A DNA stretch of 13,582 bases, from the NCBI GenBank assembly GCA_019749855.1, contig JAIEPI010000021.1:1-13582 (forward strand), given 5' to 3'. The translations under genes were made by a program, and so were the position numbers. The DNA comes from Rickettsiales bacterium (GTDB taxonomy: Bacteria > Pseudomonadota > Alphaproteobacteria > Rickettsiales > UBA998). Below, one piece after another: positions 1-6,876 of the stretch (positions are counted from its first letter, which is position 1; every line of letters begins with the position of its first letter). The notes under the pieces were generated by a model. That model had not been told where the DNA came from. It did no database searches and saw only the letters and a program-made list of their open reading frames with translations.

Positions 1-185
1 CGCATTTGCAGGGCAAAGCACGAGAAAACGAGCGAAAAAATCGGTATGGCATAGAACAGATAATCCGAGGAGAACCTGAGAAAATCAAATCCCCAGCGTA
101 AAAAGAGGGCAATAGGAAGACTGATGGCCGCCATCAGCACATCGTGCGCAACGTGCAATCCGCTGCGGAGCAACCGGCTAGGCAT
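1..185 (-). CDS. Membrane N-terminus of a probable polysaccharide-biosynthesis nucleotide-sugar dehydratase (WbpM/CapD/FlaA1-like), partial
   Basis: This gene runs off the left edge, and 61 codons plus two bases are visible. The ATG at 185-183 overlaps the last eight bases of the upstream sugar-transferase gene (ATGCCTAG), which suggests translational coupling. The visible protein begins MPSRLLRSGLHVAHDVLMAA and continues through hydrophobic segments around residues 16-27 and 38-58, separated by an arginine/tryptophan/aspartate stretch. A short basic start, an 'HD.LMAA.S...AL.LR' pattern and alternating membrane helices are typical of the N-terminal membrane domain of WbpM/CapD proteins, which make 4-keto-6-deoxy sugars for O-antigen or capsule. 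The order WbpL-like then WbpM-like is familiar from Pseudomonas O-antigen loci. The Rossmann domain and catalytic residues lie outside the window, so the name rests on this N-terminal pattern and on context. Confidence 0.6.
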   Translation of the reverse strand, partial: MPSRLLRSGLHVAHDVLMAAISLPIALFLRWGFDFLRFSSDYLFYAIPIFSLVFSCFALQM

Positions 186-1194
186 GACTCTCGATAATCA
201 CTTGACGCTGCACTACGGGTCCGCTGCCGCGTAGAAACAGCACCAGAAGCAAACTACCGAGATAGGCCGCCGCCATAGCGCCACAAGCGGCCATAAATGA
301 TAGCGTCGAAAGGCTGGCTAGCGCTATAAGTACCACATTAAGCATGAGAATAGCGCGAACCACGCGCCGGTGTGAGGCACCGCGACGCACCGCATATTGA
401 TAGCCATGCTCGGAATGTGATTGCCAGATCGGCTTGCCTTGCAAAAGACGTGTTGCCAGCGTCAGGCTGGCATCCGTGAGGTAATAGGCGGGCAGAATCA
501 ATGAAGCCGCCCACTGGCCCTGACTGGCGAGTATCAGTAGCAGATAGCCCATGATGAGCCCCAGGGGAATGCTCCCGACATCGCCCAGAAAAATGCGCGC
601 AGGGTGGCGGTTAAAGTACCAAAAGCCCAACATGGCACCGCTCACCACCATGGCATCAACAGCCAAAAACTCTGGAAGTGCCACCACGGAGATGACCATT
701 GCCACCAATCCGGCACTCAGGGAAACGGTTTGTACCGCCGTTAATTCATCAATACCGTCCATGAAATTATAGATATTGAGAAAATAAGTCAGCACTAAAA
801 CGGCCAGCGCATGATCAAGCATGAAGGGCAGGTAACCTTGGAAAATAGGCTTCTCAATAGTGGCTACCGCAAGCATGCTGGCTAAGAGATGCACGGCAAG
901 CCGACGATACACGGACTGCCCCTTGCGGTCATCCGCGAACGAAATAATCGCCAACAGAGCCAAGGCAATAATCAAATACGTATCAATACCGGAAACCAGA
1001 AGAAAAAATACTGCACTGGACACCACGGCAATTCCAGCTCCTCGTGGTATGGGACTCGCATGATTTGAGCGTTCGCTGGGTATATCGATCACCGATAGCC
1101 TAGGCAAAATTAGCAACAGCCCCCAAGTCGCCACCCATGAAAATAGCGCCGCAGAAAGACAGAGAATGATGGTGTAAGCGATCAGCGAGGTCAT
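178..1194 (-). CDS. Undecaprenyl-phosphate sugar-1-phosphate transferase, MraY/WecA/WbpL family
   Basis: This is a 338-aa polytopic inner-membrane enzyme of the PNPT (MraY/WecA) superfamily. These enzymes move a sugar-1-phosphate from a UDP-sugar to undecaprenyl phosphate, the first membrane step of O-antigen or capsule assembly. Visible signatures, in order, are PSERSNHASPIPRGAGI (39-55), FADDRKG (86-92, with the catalytic aspartate pair), YNFMDGIDE (142-150), FLGDVGS (202-208) and the C-terminal loop HSEHGYQYAVRRGASH (260-275), which closely resembles WbpL-type proteins. The rest is hydrophobic helices. One deviation is Glu150, where relatives usually have Gly after NFMDGID. The start is the ATG at 1194. 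It follows coxC by 71 bases, which contain an imperfect hairpin (GTTGC/GCAAC at 1224-1244) but no clear terminator, so it may be read from the cox operon or from its own promoter. The sugar specificity cannot be read from the sequence. Confidence 0.9.
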   Translation of the reverse strand: MTSLIAYTIILCLSAALFSWVATWGLLLILPRLSVIDIPSERSNHASPIPRGAGIAVVSSAVFFLLVSGIDTYLIIALALLAIISFADDRKGQSVYRRLAVHLLASMLAVATIEKPIFQGYLPFMLDHALAVLVLTYFLNIYNFMDGIDELTAVQTVSLSAGLVAMVISVVALPEFLAVDAMVVSGAMLGFWYFNRHPARIFLGDVGSIPLGLIMGYLLLILASQGQWAASLILPAYYLTDASLTLATRLLQGKPIWQSHSEHGYQYAVRRGASHRRVVRAILMLNVVLIALASLSTLSFMAACGAMAAAYLGSLLLVLFLRGSGPVVQRQVIIESHA

Positions 1195-1265
1195 AAGCTT
1201 TTAATTCCAGCTTGAATGTAGGCGTTGCCGGAGCATATAGCAACTGATCGCAACAGAACAGACGC

Positions 1266-2132
1266 TTAGTGCTGGGGACCCGCACCCCACCAATAGACGC
1301 CGACAAACAGGAAAAGCCACACCACATCAACAAAATGCCAGTACCATGCCGCAAATTCAAAGCCCAGATGCCCACGCATGGTCAATGTGCCCCGCTTTGC
1401 CCGTACCAGACACACAGCAAGGAAGATGGTGCCGATGATCACATGCGCGCCGTGAAATCCAGTCGCCATGTAGAACGTCGCCGCATAAATACCATCTTTG
1501 AAACCAAAAGCAGCGTGGCTGTACTCAAGTGCCTGTAATGCTGTGAAGCTCAAGCCCAATGCAACGGTAATCGTCAGGGCCTGAATCATGTCCTTTTGTT
1601 TGCCTTCCAGTAGCGCATAGTGCGCCCAGGTGACAGTGGTGCCAGAAAGCAGCAAAATCAGCGTATTAATGAAGGGCAGATCCCAGGCGTCGAACGGCGT
1701 AATGCCCACTGGAGGCCATTGCGCGATACCCGTGGCCATATCCCATGCTTCCTGAATATGCACTTTAGGAAACAGGCTGGCATCAAAGAATGCCCAGAAA
1801 AAGGCAAAAAAGAACATCACTTCTGAGGTAATGAACAGGGCCATCCCCACACGCAGACCATGCTGCACCGCGTAGGTATGCGCTTTTTGATAAAGCCCCT
1901 CACGAATCACGTCACGCCACCAGAAAAACATGCATGTCAGAACGGCGATAAATCCGGCTGGCAGGAGGTAGGTGCCAATCGCCATCTCGTGCATGTGCGT
2001 TGCCAGACCTACGGCGAGGGCAAACACCGCCATCGCACTGAAAAATGGCAGCGCACTTGGATCAACCAGATGGTAAGGGTGATCCGCAACAGCGTGATGG
2101 GCATCAGCGGCGTGGGCATCATGGTGGCTCAT
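1266..2132 (-). CDS. coxC: Cytochrome c oxidase subunit III
   Basis: This is a 288-aa seven-helix inner-membrane subunit of the aa3-type cytochrome c oxidase. Subunit III holds lipids and stabilises proton uptake by subunit I. It is full length for bacterial COX III. Recognisable stretches are the N-terminal HPYHLVDPSALPFF, the central ITSEVMFFFAFFWAFFDASL with its conserved glutamate, the FKDGIYAATFYMATGFHG segment and the C-terminal FAAWYWHFVDVVWLFLFVGV. All are hallmarks of the family. The histidine-rich start (SHHDAHAADAHHA) is common in alphaproteobacterial homologues. The ATG at 2132 is preceded by AGAGGA at good Shine-Dalgarno spacing, and the gene starts 25 bases after the ctaG stop. 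It is the last recognisable cox gene here. The DUF983 and SURF1 genes that often follow coxC in alphaproteobacteria are absent. Confidence 0.98.
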   Translation of the reverse strand: MSHHDAHAADAHHAVADHPYHLVDPSALPFFSAMAVFALAVGLATHMHEMAIGTYLLPAGFIAVLTCMFFWWRDVIREGLYQKAHTYAVQHGLRVGMALFITSEVMFFFAFFWAFFDASLFPKVHIQEAWDMATGIAQWPPVGITPFDAWDLPFINTLILLLSGTTVTWAHYALLEGKQKDMIQALTITVALGLSFTALQALEYSHAAFGFKDGIYAATFYMATGFHGAHVIIGTIFLAVCLVRAKRGTLTMRGHLGFEFAAWYWHFVDVVWLFLFVGVYWWGAGPQH

Positions 2133-2157
2133 AGCGATCCTCTGCGTAGGTGAGAGA

Positions 2158-2703
2158 TTACGAGGGTTTTACCGGAAAAAATGTGTATGACAACGTAATA
2201 TTTGTCAAACCATCCAGTTCTGGGTCATCGGCAAGGGCGGGATCAAGATAAAATGACACAGGGAAGTGCATTGTCTGCCCGGGTGCGATGGTTTGTTGCT
2301 CAAAACAGAAGCACTGTGTCTTCATAAAGTATTTGCCTGCCTCGTTTGGCACAACATTGTAAACAGCGGTGCCAGTGACAGGTTTTGCCGATGTATTGAT
2401 GGCACGAAATGATATCAGCGTTTGCGCGCCCACATGCACATCTACCGCACGTTGCTCAGCACTAAACTGCCAGGGCAGGCCGTCACGTGTGTCGGTGTTG
2501 AAGTCCACCGTCACTTGACGTGCCAGAATACCAGAAGCTGCTTTTTGTGCAATTTGCGTGGTGCCGCCAAAACCGGTGGCCTGACAAAACAGACGGTAAA
2601 GCGGCACCGAGGCGTAGGCAAGCATCACCATGCCCGCAACAAAGGCAAGTAAGCCTAAGCCGAAGGAAGCATTATTGCGAGCAACAGGCACGGGGGAGTT
2701 CAT
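2158..2703 (-). CDS. ctaG: Cytochrome c oxidase assembly protein CtaG/Cox11, CuB chaperone
   Basis: This is a 181-aa membrane-anchored copper chaperone that delivers copper to the CuB site of oxidase subunit I. It has one N-terminal transmembrane helix (about residues 13-32) followed by a periplasmic immunoglobulin-like domain. Family signatures are PLYRLFCQATGFGGTTQ (34-50), with the first conserved cysteine at 40, and the copper-binding CFCF motif at 131-134 followed by the APGQTMHFPVSFYLDP region. I chose the ATG at 2703. The frame also allows a TTG at 2715 that abuts the stop of the upstream small gene and would add four residues (TTG GAT GTA TTC), but that start has no ribosome site of its own, whereas GGAT lies just upstream of the ATG. 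The gene lies between the 38-aa CoxF-like gene and coxC in the oxidase operon. Confidence 0.95.
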   Translation of the reverse strand: MNSPVPVARNNASFGLGLLAFVAGMVMLAYASVPLYRLFCQATGFGGTTQIAQKAASGILARQVTVDFNTDTRDGLPWQFSAEQRAVDVHVGAQTLISFRAINTSAKPVTGTAVYNVVPNEAGKYFMKTQCFCFEQQTIAPGQTMHFPVSFYLDPALADDPELDGLTNITLSYTFFPVKPS

Positions 2704-2715
2704 GAATACATCCAA

Positions 2716-2832
2716 TCAGGATGTGTATTTTATCAGAGCAATGGCGTAGAGCAAGCCAACGATTGAAAAAAGCACCGCCAGTAGCAGCAAATTCTTGCGG
2801 CGCTGCTGGCGGTGTCGTTCATGCTCAGGCAT
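2716..2832 (-). CDS. Very small membrane protein of the cox operon, CoxF-like
   Basis: This is a 38-residue ORF between the acidic 107-aa gene and ctaG. It has a strongly basic N-terminus (MPEHERHRQQRRKN) and one transmembrane helix (about residues 15-34, LLLLAVLFSIVGLLYAIALI), ending KYTS. A basic head followed by one helix, placed directly upstream of ctaG, matches the small CoxF-type proteins of alphaproteobacterial oxidase operons, although this one is shorter than usual. The positive-inside rule puts the N-terminus in the cytoplasm. It starts 9 bases after the preceding stop and ends 12 bases before the ctaG ATG. The ribosome site is weak, so coupling to the upstream gene is likely. A role in oxidase assembly is inferred from position and topology only. 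Confidence 0.75.
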   Translation of the reverse strand: MPEHERHRQQRRKNLLLLAVLFSIVGLLYAIALIKYTS

Positions 2833-2841
2833 AAGAAATGA

Positions 2842-3165
2842 TTACTTGGTTTCAGATGTGTTGTTGCGGCGGATAAAATCAAGGATAACCAACACAAATA
2901 CTGTGCATAGCGAGCCGAGAATAAAGCACATACCCATCAGGTAAATACCGTCCTGGCTGATTTGACTCAATAGATTCAGCGAGGCGATTTTGGAATTAAC
3001 GGCAGCGTCGGTTGCGACCATTGCATCTGTACCAACGATGGCACTACCATCCACAGCGTCTGGGCTCTCTGTAGTGACTTCAACATCCGGTGCATCGGTG
3101 GATTCCAGCTCAGCAGCATCAGGTGTCGCTGAAGAATCAACATCAATTTTGGTTTCATCCGACAT
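2842..3165 (-). CDS. Unrecognised small membrane protein with acidic N-terminal region, within the cox operon
   Basis: I do not recognise a family for this 107-aa protein. Residues 1-58 are low-complexity and acidic, rich in Asp, Glu, Ala, Thr, Ser and Val, with almost no basic residues, and probably disordered. A single hydrophobic helix follows at about 74-97 (YLMGMCFILGSLCTVFVLVI), then a short basic tail (RRNNTSETK). The positive-inside rule suggests the tail is cytoplasmic and the acidic region periplasmic, facing the side where cytochrome c docks. The ATG at 3165 has a strong AGGGAG ribosome site that overlaps the ctaB stop (TAGGGAG), which supports real translation. The gene lies between ctaB and the CoxF-like gene. 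It could be an accessory oxidase subunit, an assembly factor or a cytochrome-docking element; none of these is proven. Confidence 0.75.
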   Translation of the reverse strand: MSDETKIDVDSSATPDAAELESTDAPDVEVTTESPDAVDGSAIVGTDAMVATDAAVNSKIASLNLLSQISQDGIYLMGMCFILGSLCTVFVLVILDFIRRNNTSETK

Positions 3166-3177
3166 GGTCTATTCTCC

Positions 3178-4098
3178 CTAAAAATTTAACAAGCGACTGA
3201 TTGGAATATGAAAATATTTATCAATGATGAGAAGCGAAAACAGTGCAAAGAGATACAGGATCGAGAATTTAAACAGACCTATGGCTTTCACATCACAAGG
3301 ATGTTGCCATAATTTCAATGCCAGCCACGCAAAGCGTCCGCTTAAAAGCACGGAGCCCAACAAATAAATTGCACCAGAATGACCCAAAGTTGATGGCAGC
3401 ACACTCACGACAAAAAGCAGCAGGCTGTAGCACATGATATGCCGCAAAGTGCTCGCTTCACCCGCAATCACGGGCAACATTGGCACATTCACCGCACGAT
3501 AATCTTCGCTGCGATAAAGCGCTAACGCCCAGAAATGCGGCGGCGTCCATAAAAATACGATGAGAAAATATAACAATGGCTCCACACTGAGGTATGGGGT
3601 CATTGCCAGCCAGCCAATTACAGGAGGAAAGGCTCCAGCAGCACCGCCAATGACGATGTTCTGTGCCGTTCGCCGCTTAAGTCCCATCGTATAAAAGCAG
3701 GCATAATACCAGATAGCAAACGCAAGCAAGCCTGCAGGCGCTGCACCTGCCACCAGAAATAACAATGTCACAGAGAGCACAGCAAGGCCAATGCCCAACG
3801 CCAGCGCATCGTCAGCGGCAATGCGCCCTGCTGGAATGGGGCGCTTGGCGGTACGTCGCATGCGAGCATCAATGTCACGATCATACCACATGTTTATGGC
3901 CGCACCGGCACCTGAGCCAAGTGCAATGGCGAGTATGGTGAGACCAATAAACAGGGGAGGCAAATGGCCAGGCGCCATCCACATGCCAACGGCACCGGTG
4001 AAAACCACCAGTGACATGACACCCGGCTTCAGCAAGGTCCAATAATCGCGAATGGATGCTTCAGTAACAGAGGCATCAAGTGTGGTCGTTGAGGTCAT
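3178..4098 (-). CDS. ctaB: Protoheme IX farnesyltransferase (heme O synthase)
   Basis: This is a 306-aa polytopic UbiA-family prenyltransferase that adds a farnesyl chain to heme B to make heme O, the precursor of the heme A used by the neighbouring oxidase. The first Asp-rich site, NMWYDRDIDARMRRTAKRP, has N69, D73 and D77 in the expected N-x3-D-x3-D pattern. The second signature is YTMGLKRRTAQNIVIGG followed by AFPPVIGW, then WTPPHFWALALYRSEDY, typical of CtaB. I chose the ATG at 4098, because the protein then begins MTSTTTLDASVTEASIRDYW, as relatives do. An in-frame GTG at 4140 would add 14 residues but has AGG directly abutting it rather than a spaced ribosome site. The gene follows coxA by 59 bases. 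Heme A synthase (ctaA), needed for the next step, is not in this window. Confidence 0.96.
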   Translation of the reverse strand: MTSTTTLDASVTEASIRDYWTLLKPGVMSLVVFTGAVGMWMAPGHLPPLFIGLTILAIALGSGAGAAINMWYDRDIDARMRRTAKRPIPAGRIAADDALALGIGLAVLSVTLLFLVAGAAPAGLLAFAIWYYACFYTMGLKRRTAQNIVIGGAAGAFPPVIGWLAMTPYLSVEPLLYFLIVFLWTPPHFWALALYRSEDYRAVNVPMLPVIAGEASTLRHIMCYSLLLFVVSVLPSTLGHSGAIYLLGSVLLSGRFAWLALKLWQHPCDVKAIGLFKFSILYLFALFSLLIIDKYFHIPISRLLNF

Positions 4099-4157
4099 GA
4101 AAAACTCAAGGGACAGGGCATAAGAAGAAATCTTCCTCACCCTGCTTATTGATTTAA

Positions 4158-5759
4158 CTAGGAAATTCGTGGAATACCCGTTTTCTCAAAGGTGTGGAAA
4201 GCGGGCGGACTCGGCAAGGTCCACTCAATCGTTTTTGCACCCTCACCCCACGGGTTATTTCCTGCAGGAATGCGATCAATGAAGATACGCGCCACCACAT
4301 AGAGGAACCACAGCGCGCCAAAACCCGCAATGTAGGAGCCAATTGAGGAGATGTAGTTATAGCCTGCATATACATCCGGATAATCAGGAATACGGCGCGG
4401 CATTCCAGCCAGACCGAGGAAATGCTGGGGGAAGAACGTCAGGTTGGTGCCAATAAAGAACAGCCAGAAATGAATTTTGGCCAGCCGCTCACTGTACATG
4501 TAGCCGGAGATTTTGGGTATCCAGTAATAAAAGGCGGTGAACACACCAAACAATGCACCGAGCGACATCGCGTAGTGAAAATGCGCCACCACATAGTACG
4601 TGTCGTGCATGTAGATATCGATGACGGAATTTGCCAGCACGATGCCGGTGACGCCGCCAACGGTGAACAAAAAGATAAAGCCGATGGCAAACAGCATCGG
4701 GGCACGGAAGGAAATGGAGCCGCCCCACATGGTGGCGATCCAGCTGAAAATTTTGATGCCGGTGGGAACTGCAATGATCATCGTGGCGATCATGTAGTAA
4801 GCACGCGTATCAGGATCCAGTCCCACGGTGAACATATGGTGCGCCCACACCACAAACCCAAGCAGGCCAATGGATGACATGGCATACACCATGCCGAGAT
4901 AGCCAAAAATGGGCTTCTTGGAGAAGGTGGAGATTACCTCAGAAACTATGCCAAACGCTGGAATAATCAATACATACACCTCCGGATGGCCAAAGAACCA
5001 GAACAAATGCTGGTAAAGAACCGGATCACCGCCCCCAGAGGGAGCAAAGAAATGGGTGCCGAAGTTACGGTCAGTCAGCAACATGGTGATCGCACCGCCC
5101 AGCACCGGCAAAGAAAGCAGGAGCAGAAACGCCGTAATCAGGATGGACCATGCAAATAACGGCATTTTCTGGAGCGTCAGACCCGGTGCCCGCATATTGA
5201 AAATAGTGACGATAAAGTTAATAGCGCCCAAAATCGAGGAAATACCAGCAATGTGGAGCGCAAAGATCGCCAGATCCACCGCAATTTCATCGTGTGAAAT
5301 CACCGAGAGCGGCGGATAGAGCGTCCAGCCCGTACCGGCACCCTGCCCAATCAGCGTCGCGCCCATAGCGAGCAAAATGGCAGGCACCAATAGCCAGAAA
5401 CTGATGTTATTGAGCCGCGGGAAGGCCATATCCGGTGCGCCAATCATAATTGGTACGAACCAGTTACCAAAACCACCAATCAGGGCGGGCATAATCAGGA
5501 AGAAAACCATTAAAAGCGCATGCGCCGTGACAAAGGTATTATAGAGCTGATAATTGCCGTGGAAAATTTGGTCACCTGGCACCATCAGCTCAGCGCGGAT
5601 AATAATGGAGAGTGTGGCTCCAGCTAATCCGGCAAACACGGCGTAAAACAGGTACAACGTACCAATGTCTTTGTGGTTGGTGGATAGCACCCAGCGACGC
5701 CAACCCGTAGGCGTGTGGTGCGCATGATCGTCGGCGGTGGCTGCAATGCTACTATTCAT
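4158..5759 (-). CDS. coxA: Cytochrome c oxidase subunit I (aa3-type, A1 class)
   Basis: This is a 533-aa catalytic subunit with about 12 membrane helices. It carries low-spin heme a and the heme a3-CuB oxygen-reducing centre and pumps protons. All key residues can be read: H80 and H395 (heme a), H393 (heme a3), H258, H307 and H308 (CuB), and Y262, cross-linked to H258 in the family. The motif FFGHPEVY has the E260 typical of A1-type enzymes. D110 in GAPDMAFPRLNN marks the D proton channel and K336 in PTGIKIFSW the K channel, so both routes are intact. The ATG at 5759 is preceded by AGAGG at 7-base spacing. The gene lies 24 bases after coxB. Nothing suggests truncation or degeneration. Confidence 0.99.
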   Translation of the reverse strand: MNSSIAATADDHAHHTPTGWRRWVLSTNHKDIGTLYLFYAVFAGLAGATLSIIIRAELMVPGDQIFHGNYQLYNTFVTAHALLMVFFLIMPALIGGFGNWFVPIMIGAPDMAFPRLNNISFWLLVPAILLAMGATLIGQGAGTGWTLYPPLSVISHDEIAVDLAIFALHIAGISSILGAINFIVTIFNMRAPGLTLQKMPLFAWSILITAFLLLLSLPVLGGAITMLLTDRNFGTHFFAPSGGGDPVLYQHLFWFFGHPEVYVLIIPAFGIVSEVISTFSKKPIFGYLGMVYAMSSIGLLGFVVWAHHMFTVGLDPDTRAYYMIATMIIAVPTGIKIFSWIATMWGGSISFRAPMLFAIGFIFLFTVGGVTGIVLANSVIDIYMHDTYYVVAHFHYAMSLGALFGVFTAFYYWIPKISGYMYSERLAKIHFWLFFIGTNLTFFPQHFLGLAGMPRRIPDYPDVYAGYNYISSIGSYIAGFGALWFLYVVARIFIDRIPAGNNPWGEGAKTIEWTLPSPPAFHTFEKTGIPRIS

Positions 5760-5783
5760 GAGAAAACCTCTATCGTCTGATAC

Positions 5784-6701
5784 TTATTGGGTGGTTTGGC
5801 GAAGGTCAGCCAGCATGGGTGCGCGCGGAATGGAAATGCCATCCAACGCATAGTCGCCCCCCTTGGCTCGCTCGATCCATTGCTTGTAAACTTCTTTCTC
5901 GACTGCTCGAATCTCGATCGGCATAAAGCCATGATAGACGCCGCACAGCTCTGAGCACTGCCCATAATAGATGCCTGGCTCAGAAATACGGAACCACGCC
6001 TGATTGAGACGCCCGGGCACCGCATCGGTTTTGACGCCGAACGCAGGCACTGACCAACTGTGAATTACGTCATTTCCCGTGATATTGACACGCACGGTGG
6101 TATCAACTGGCACAACGACAGGATGATCCACTGAAAGAAGGCGAATCTGGCCTTTGGACTTATCAATCTCCGCGTCAGGAACCAGGCGGCTCTCAAACGC
6201 CACACCCTCAACGTCCGGATACTCATACCCCCAATACCATTGATAACCGGTGACCTTCAGGGTCATTTCCGGCTTCTCCAGCGTGTACATCAGGTGATGT
6301 AAGCGCAAGGAGGGAATCGCGATACCGATCAGAATCATAATGGGCACGGTGGTCCAGATGACCTCCACCAGCGTATTGTGCGTGACACGGCTGGGCACCG
6401 GATTGCGCTTCTCGCTAAAGCGGATGCACACATAAATAAGCAATGCCAACACAAATACGGAGATAACAATGCAGATGGTTAGCAGCTCGTTATCGTGTAA
6501 ATTCTTGATGCCCTCCTGAACTGGCGTGACACCTTTTTGCATTCCCAGCTGCCATTCTTTCGCATAGCCTTTGACGATGCCGTCTGTGGCGATACGCGCT
6601 GGGTTGGCACCCTCGGCCATCGCCAGTGCTGGCCACAGACATTGCAGCGCCAACAGGCTCGTTATTTTGGCGGCTGTTTTGCCGGCCATTTTGCTCGCCA
6701 T
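5784..6701 (-). CDS. coxB: Cytochrome c oxidase subunit II (CuA subunit)
   Basis: This is a 305-aa subunit that accepts electrons from cytochrome c through a binuclear CuA centre on the periplasmic side. A signal peptide (residues 1 to about 29, ending ALAMA before EGANP) precedes a linker, two membrane helices (about 72-92 and 113-133) and the cupredoxin domain. CuA ligands H214, C249, E251, C253, H257 and M260 are all present (GQCSELCGVYHGFM), and the electron-entry aromatic patch QWYWGYEYP spans 154-162. I chose the ATG at 6701 because it gives a normal-length signal peptide. An ATG at 6746 has a better ribosome site (GGGA, 5-base spacing) but would add 15 residues encoded by rare-looking codons (AGA, CTA, CGG, ATA). 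It is the first gene of the oxidase operon and diverges from tldD. No c-type heme extension is present. Confidence 0.97.
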   Translation of the reverse strand: MASKMAGKTAAKITSLLALQCLWPALAMAEGANPARIATDGIVKGYAKEWQLGMQKGVTPVQEGIKNLHDNELLTICIVISVFVLALLIYVCIRFSEKRNPVPSRVTHNTLVEVIWTTVPIMILIGIAIPSLRLHHLMYTLEKPEMTLKVTGYQWYWGYEYPDVEGVAFESRLVPDAEIDKSKGQIRLLSVDHPVVVPVDTTVRVNITGNDVIHSWSVPAFGVKTDAVPGRLNQAWFRISEPGIYYGQCSELCGVYHGFMPIEIRAVEKEVYKQWIERAKGGDYALDGISIPRAPMLADLRQTTQ

Positions 6702-6876
6702 TACGAAAGCCTGTTTGCCTTTTATCCGACAATCACCTAGTCTCATATGTATCCCGTCTCTGTCTGGCTCGCCTCGTTCCCAGCGGAGTGGGAGCACAGA
6801 CGAATATAACGAAGTTATTATATATAGTAAATCACCCTCTCGGGTTTTTTACACCCCACACATAACGGAACTCAAA
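6702..6876. promoter_or_regulatory. Divergent coxB/tldD promoter region with AT-rich core
   Basis: These 175 bases separate two divergently transcribed genes and should hold both promoters. The core at 6803-6830 is very AT-rich. On the minus strand a perfect TATAAT lies at 6822-6817, and on the plus strand a TATAGT at 6823-6828; neither has a convincing -35 at the usual distance. A 13-base hyphenated palindrome (ATAAC-GAA-GTTAT, 6806-6818) overlaps the minus-strand -10 and could be an operator. No known regulator site was recognised. If coxB starts at 6746 instead, the region shrinks to 6747-6876. Confidence 0.45.

Noticed and set aside
6804..6818. Similarity of the palindrome to a loxP-type arm
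   Set aside because: Only a short AT-rich match; no second arm, spacer or recombinase gene is present.
6834..6850. Terminator-like ACCC-TCTC-GGGT stem followed by a T run before tldD
   Set aside because: A four-base-pair stem is too weak, and it sits in the likely 5' leader of tldD, not after a gene.
6571..6876. N-terminal extension of the tldD reading frame
   Set aside because: It crosses the divergent promoter and the coxB start; the TldD family length and N-terminus fit the ATG at 6877.
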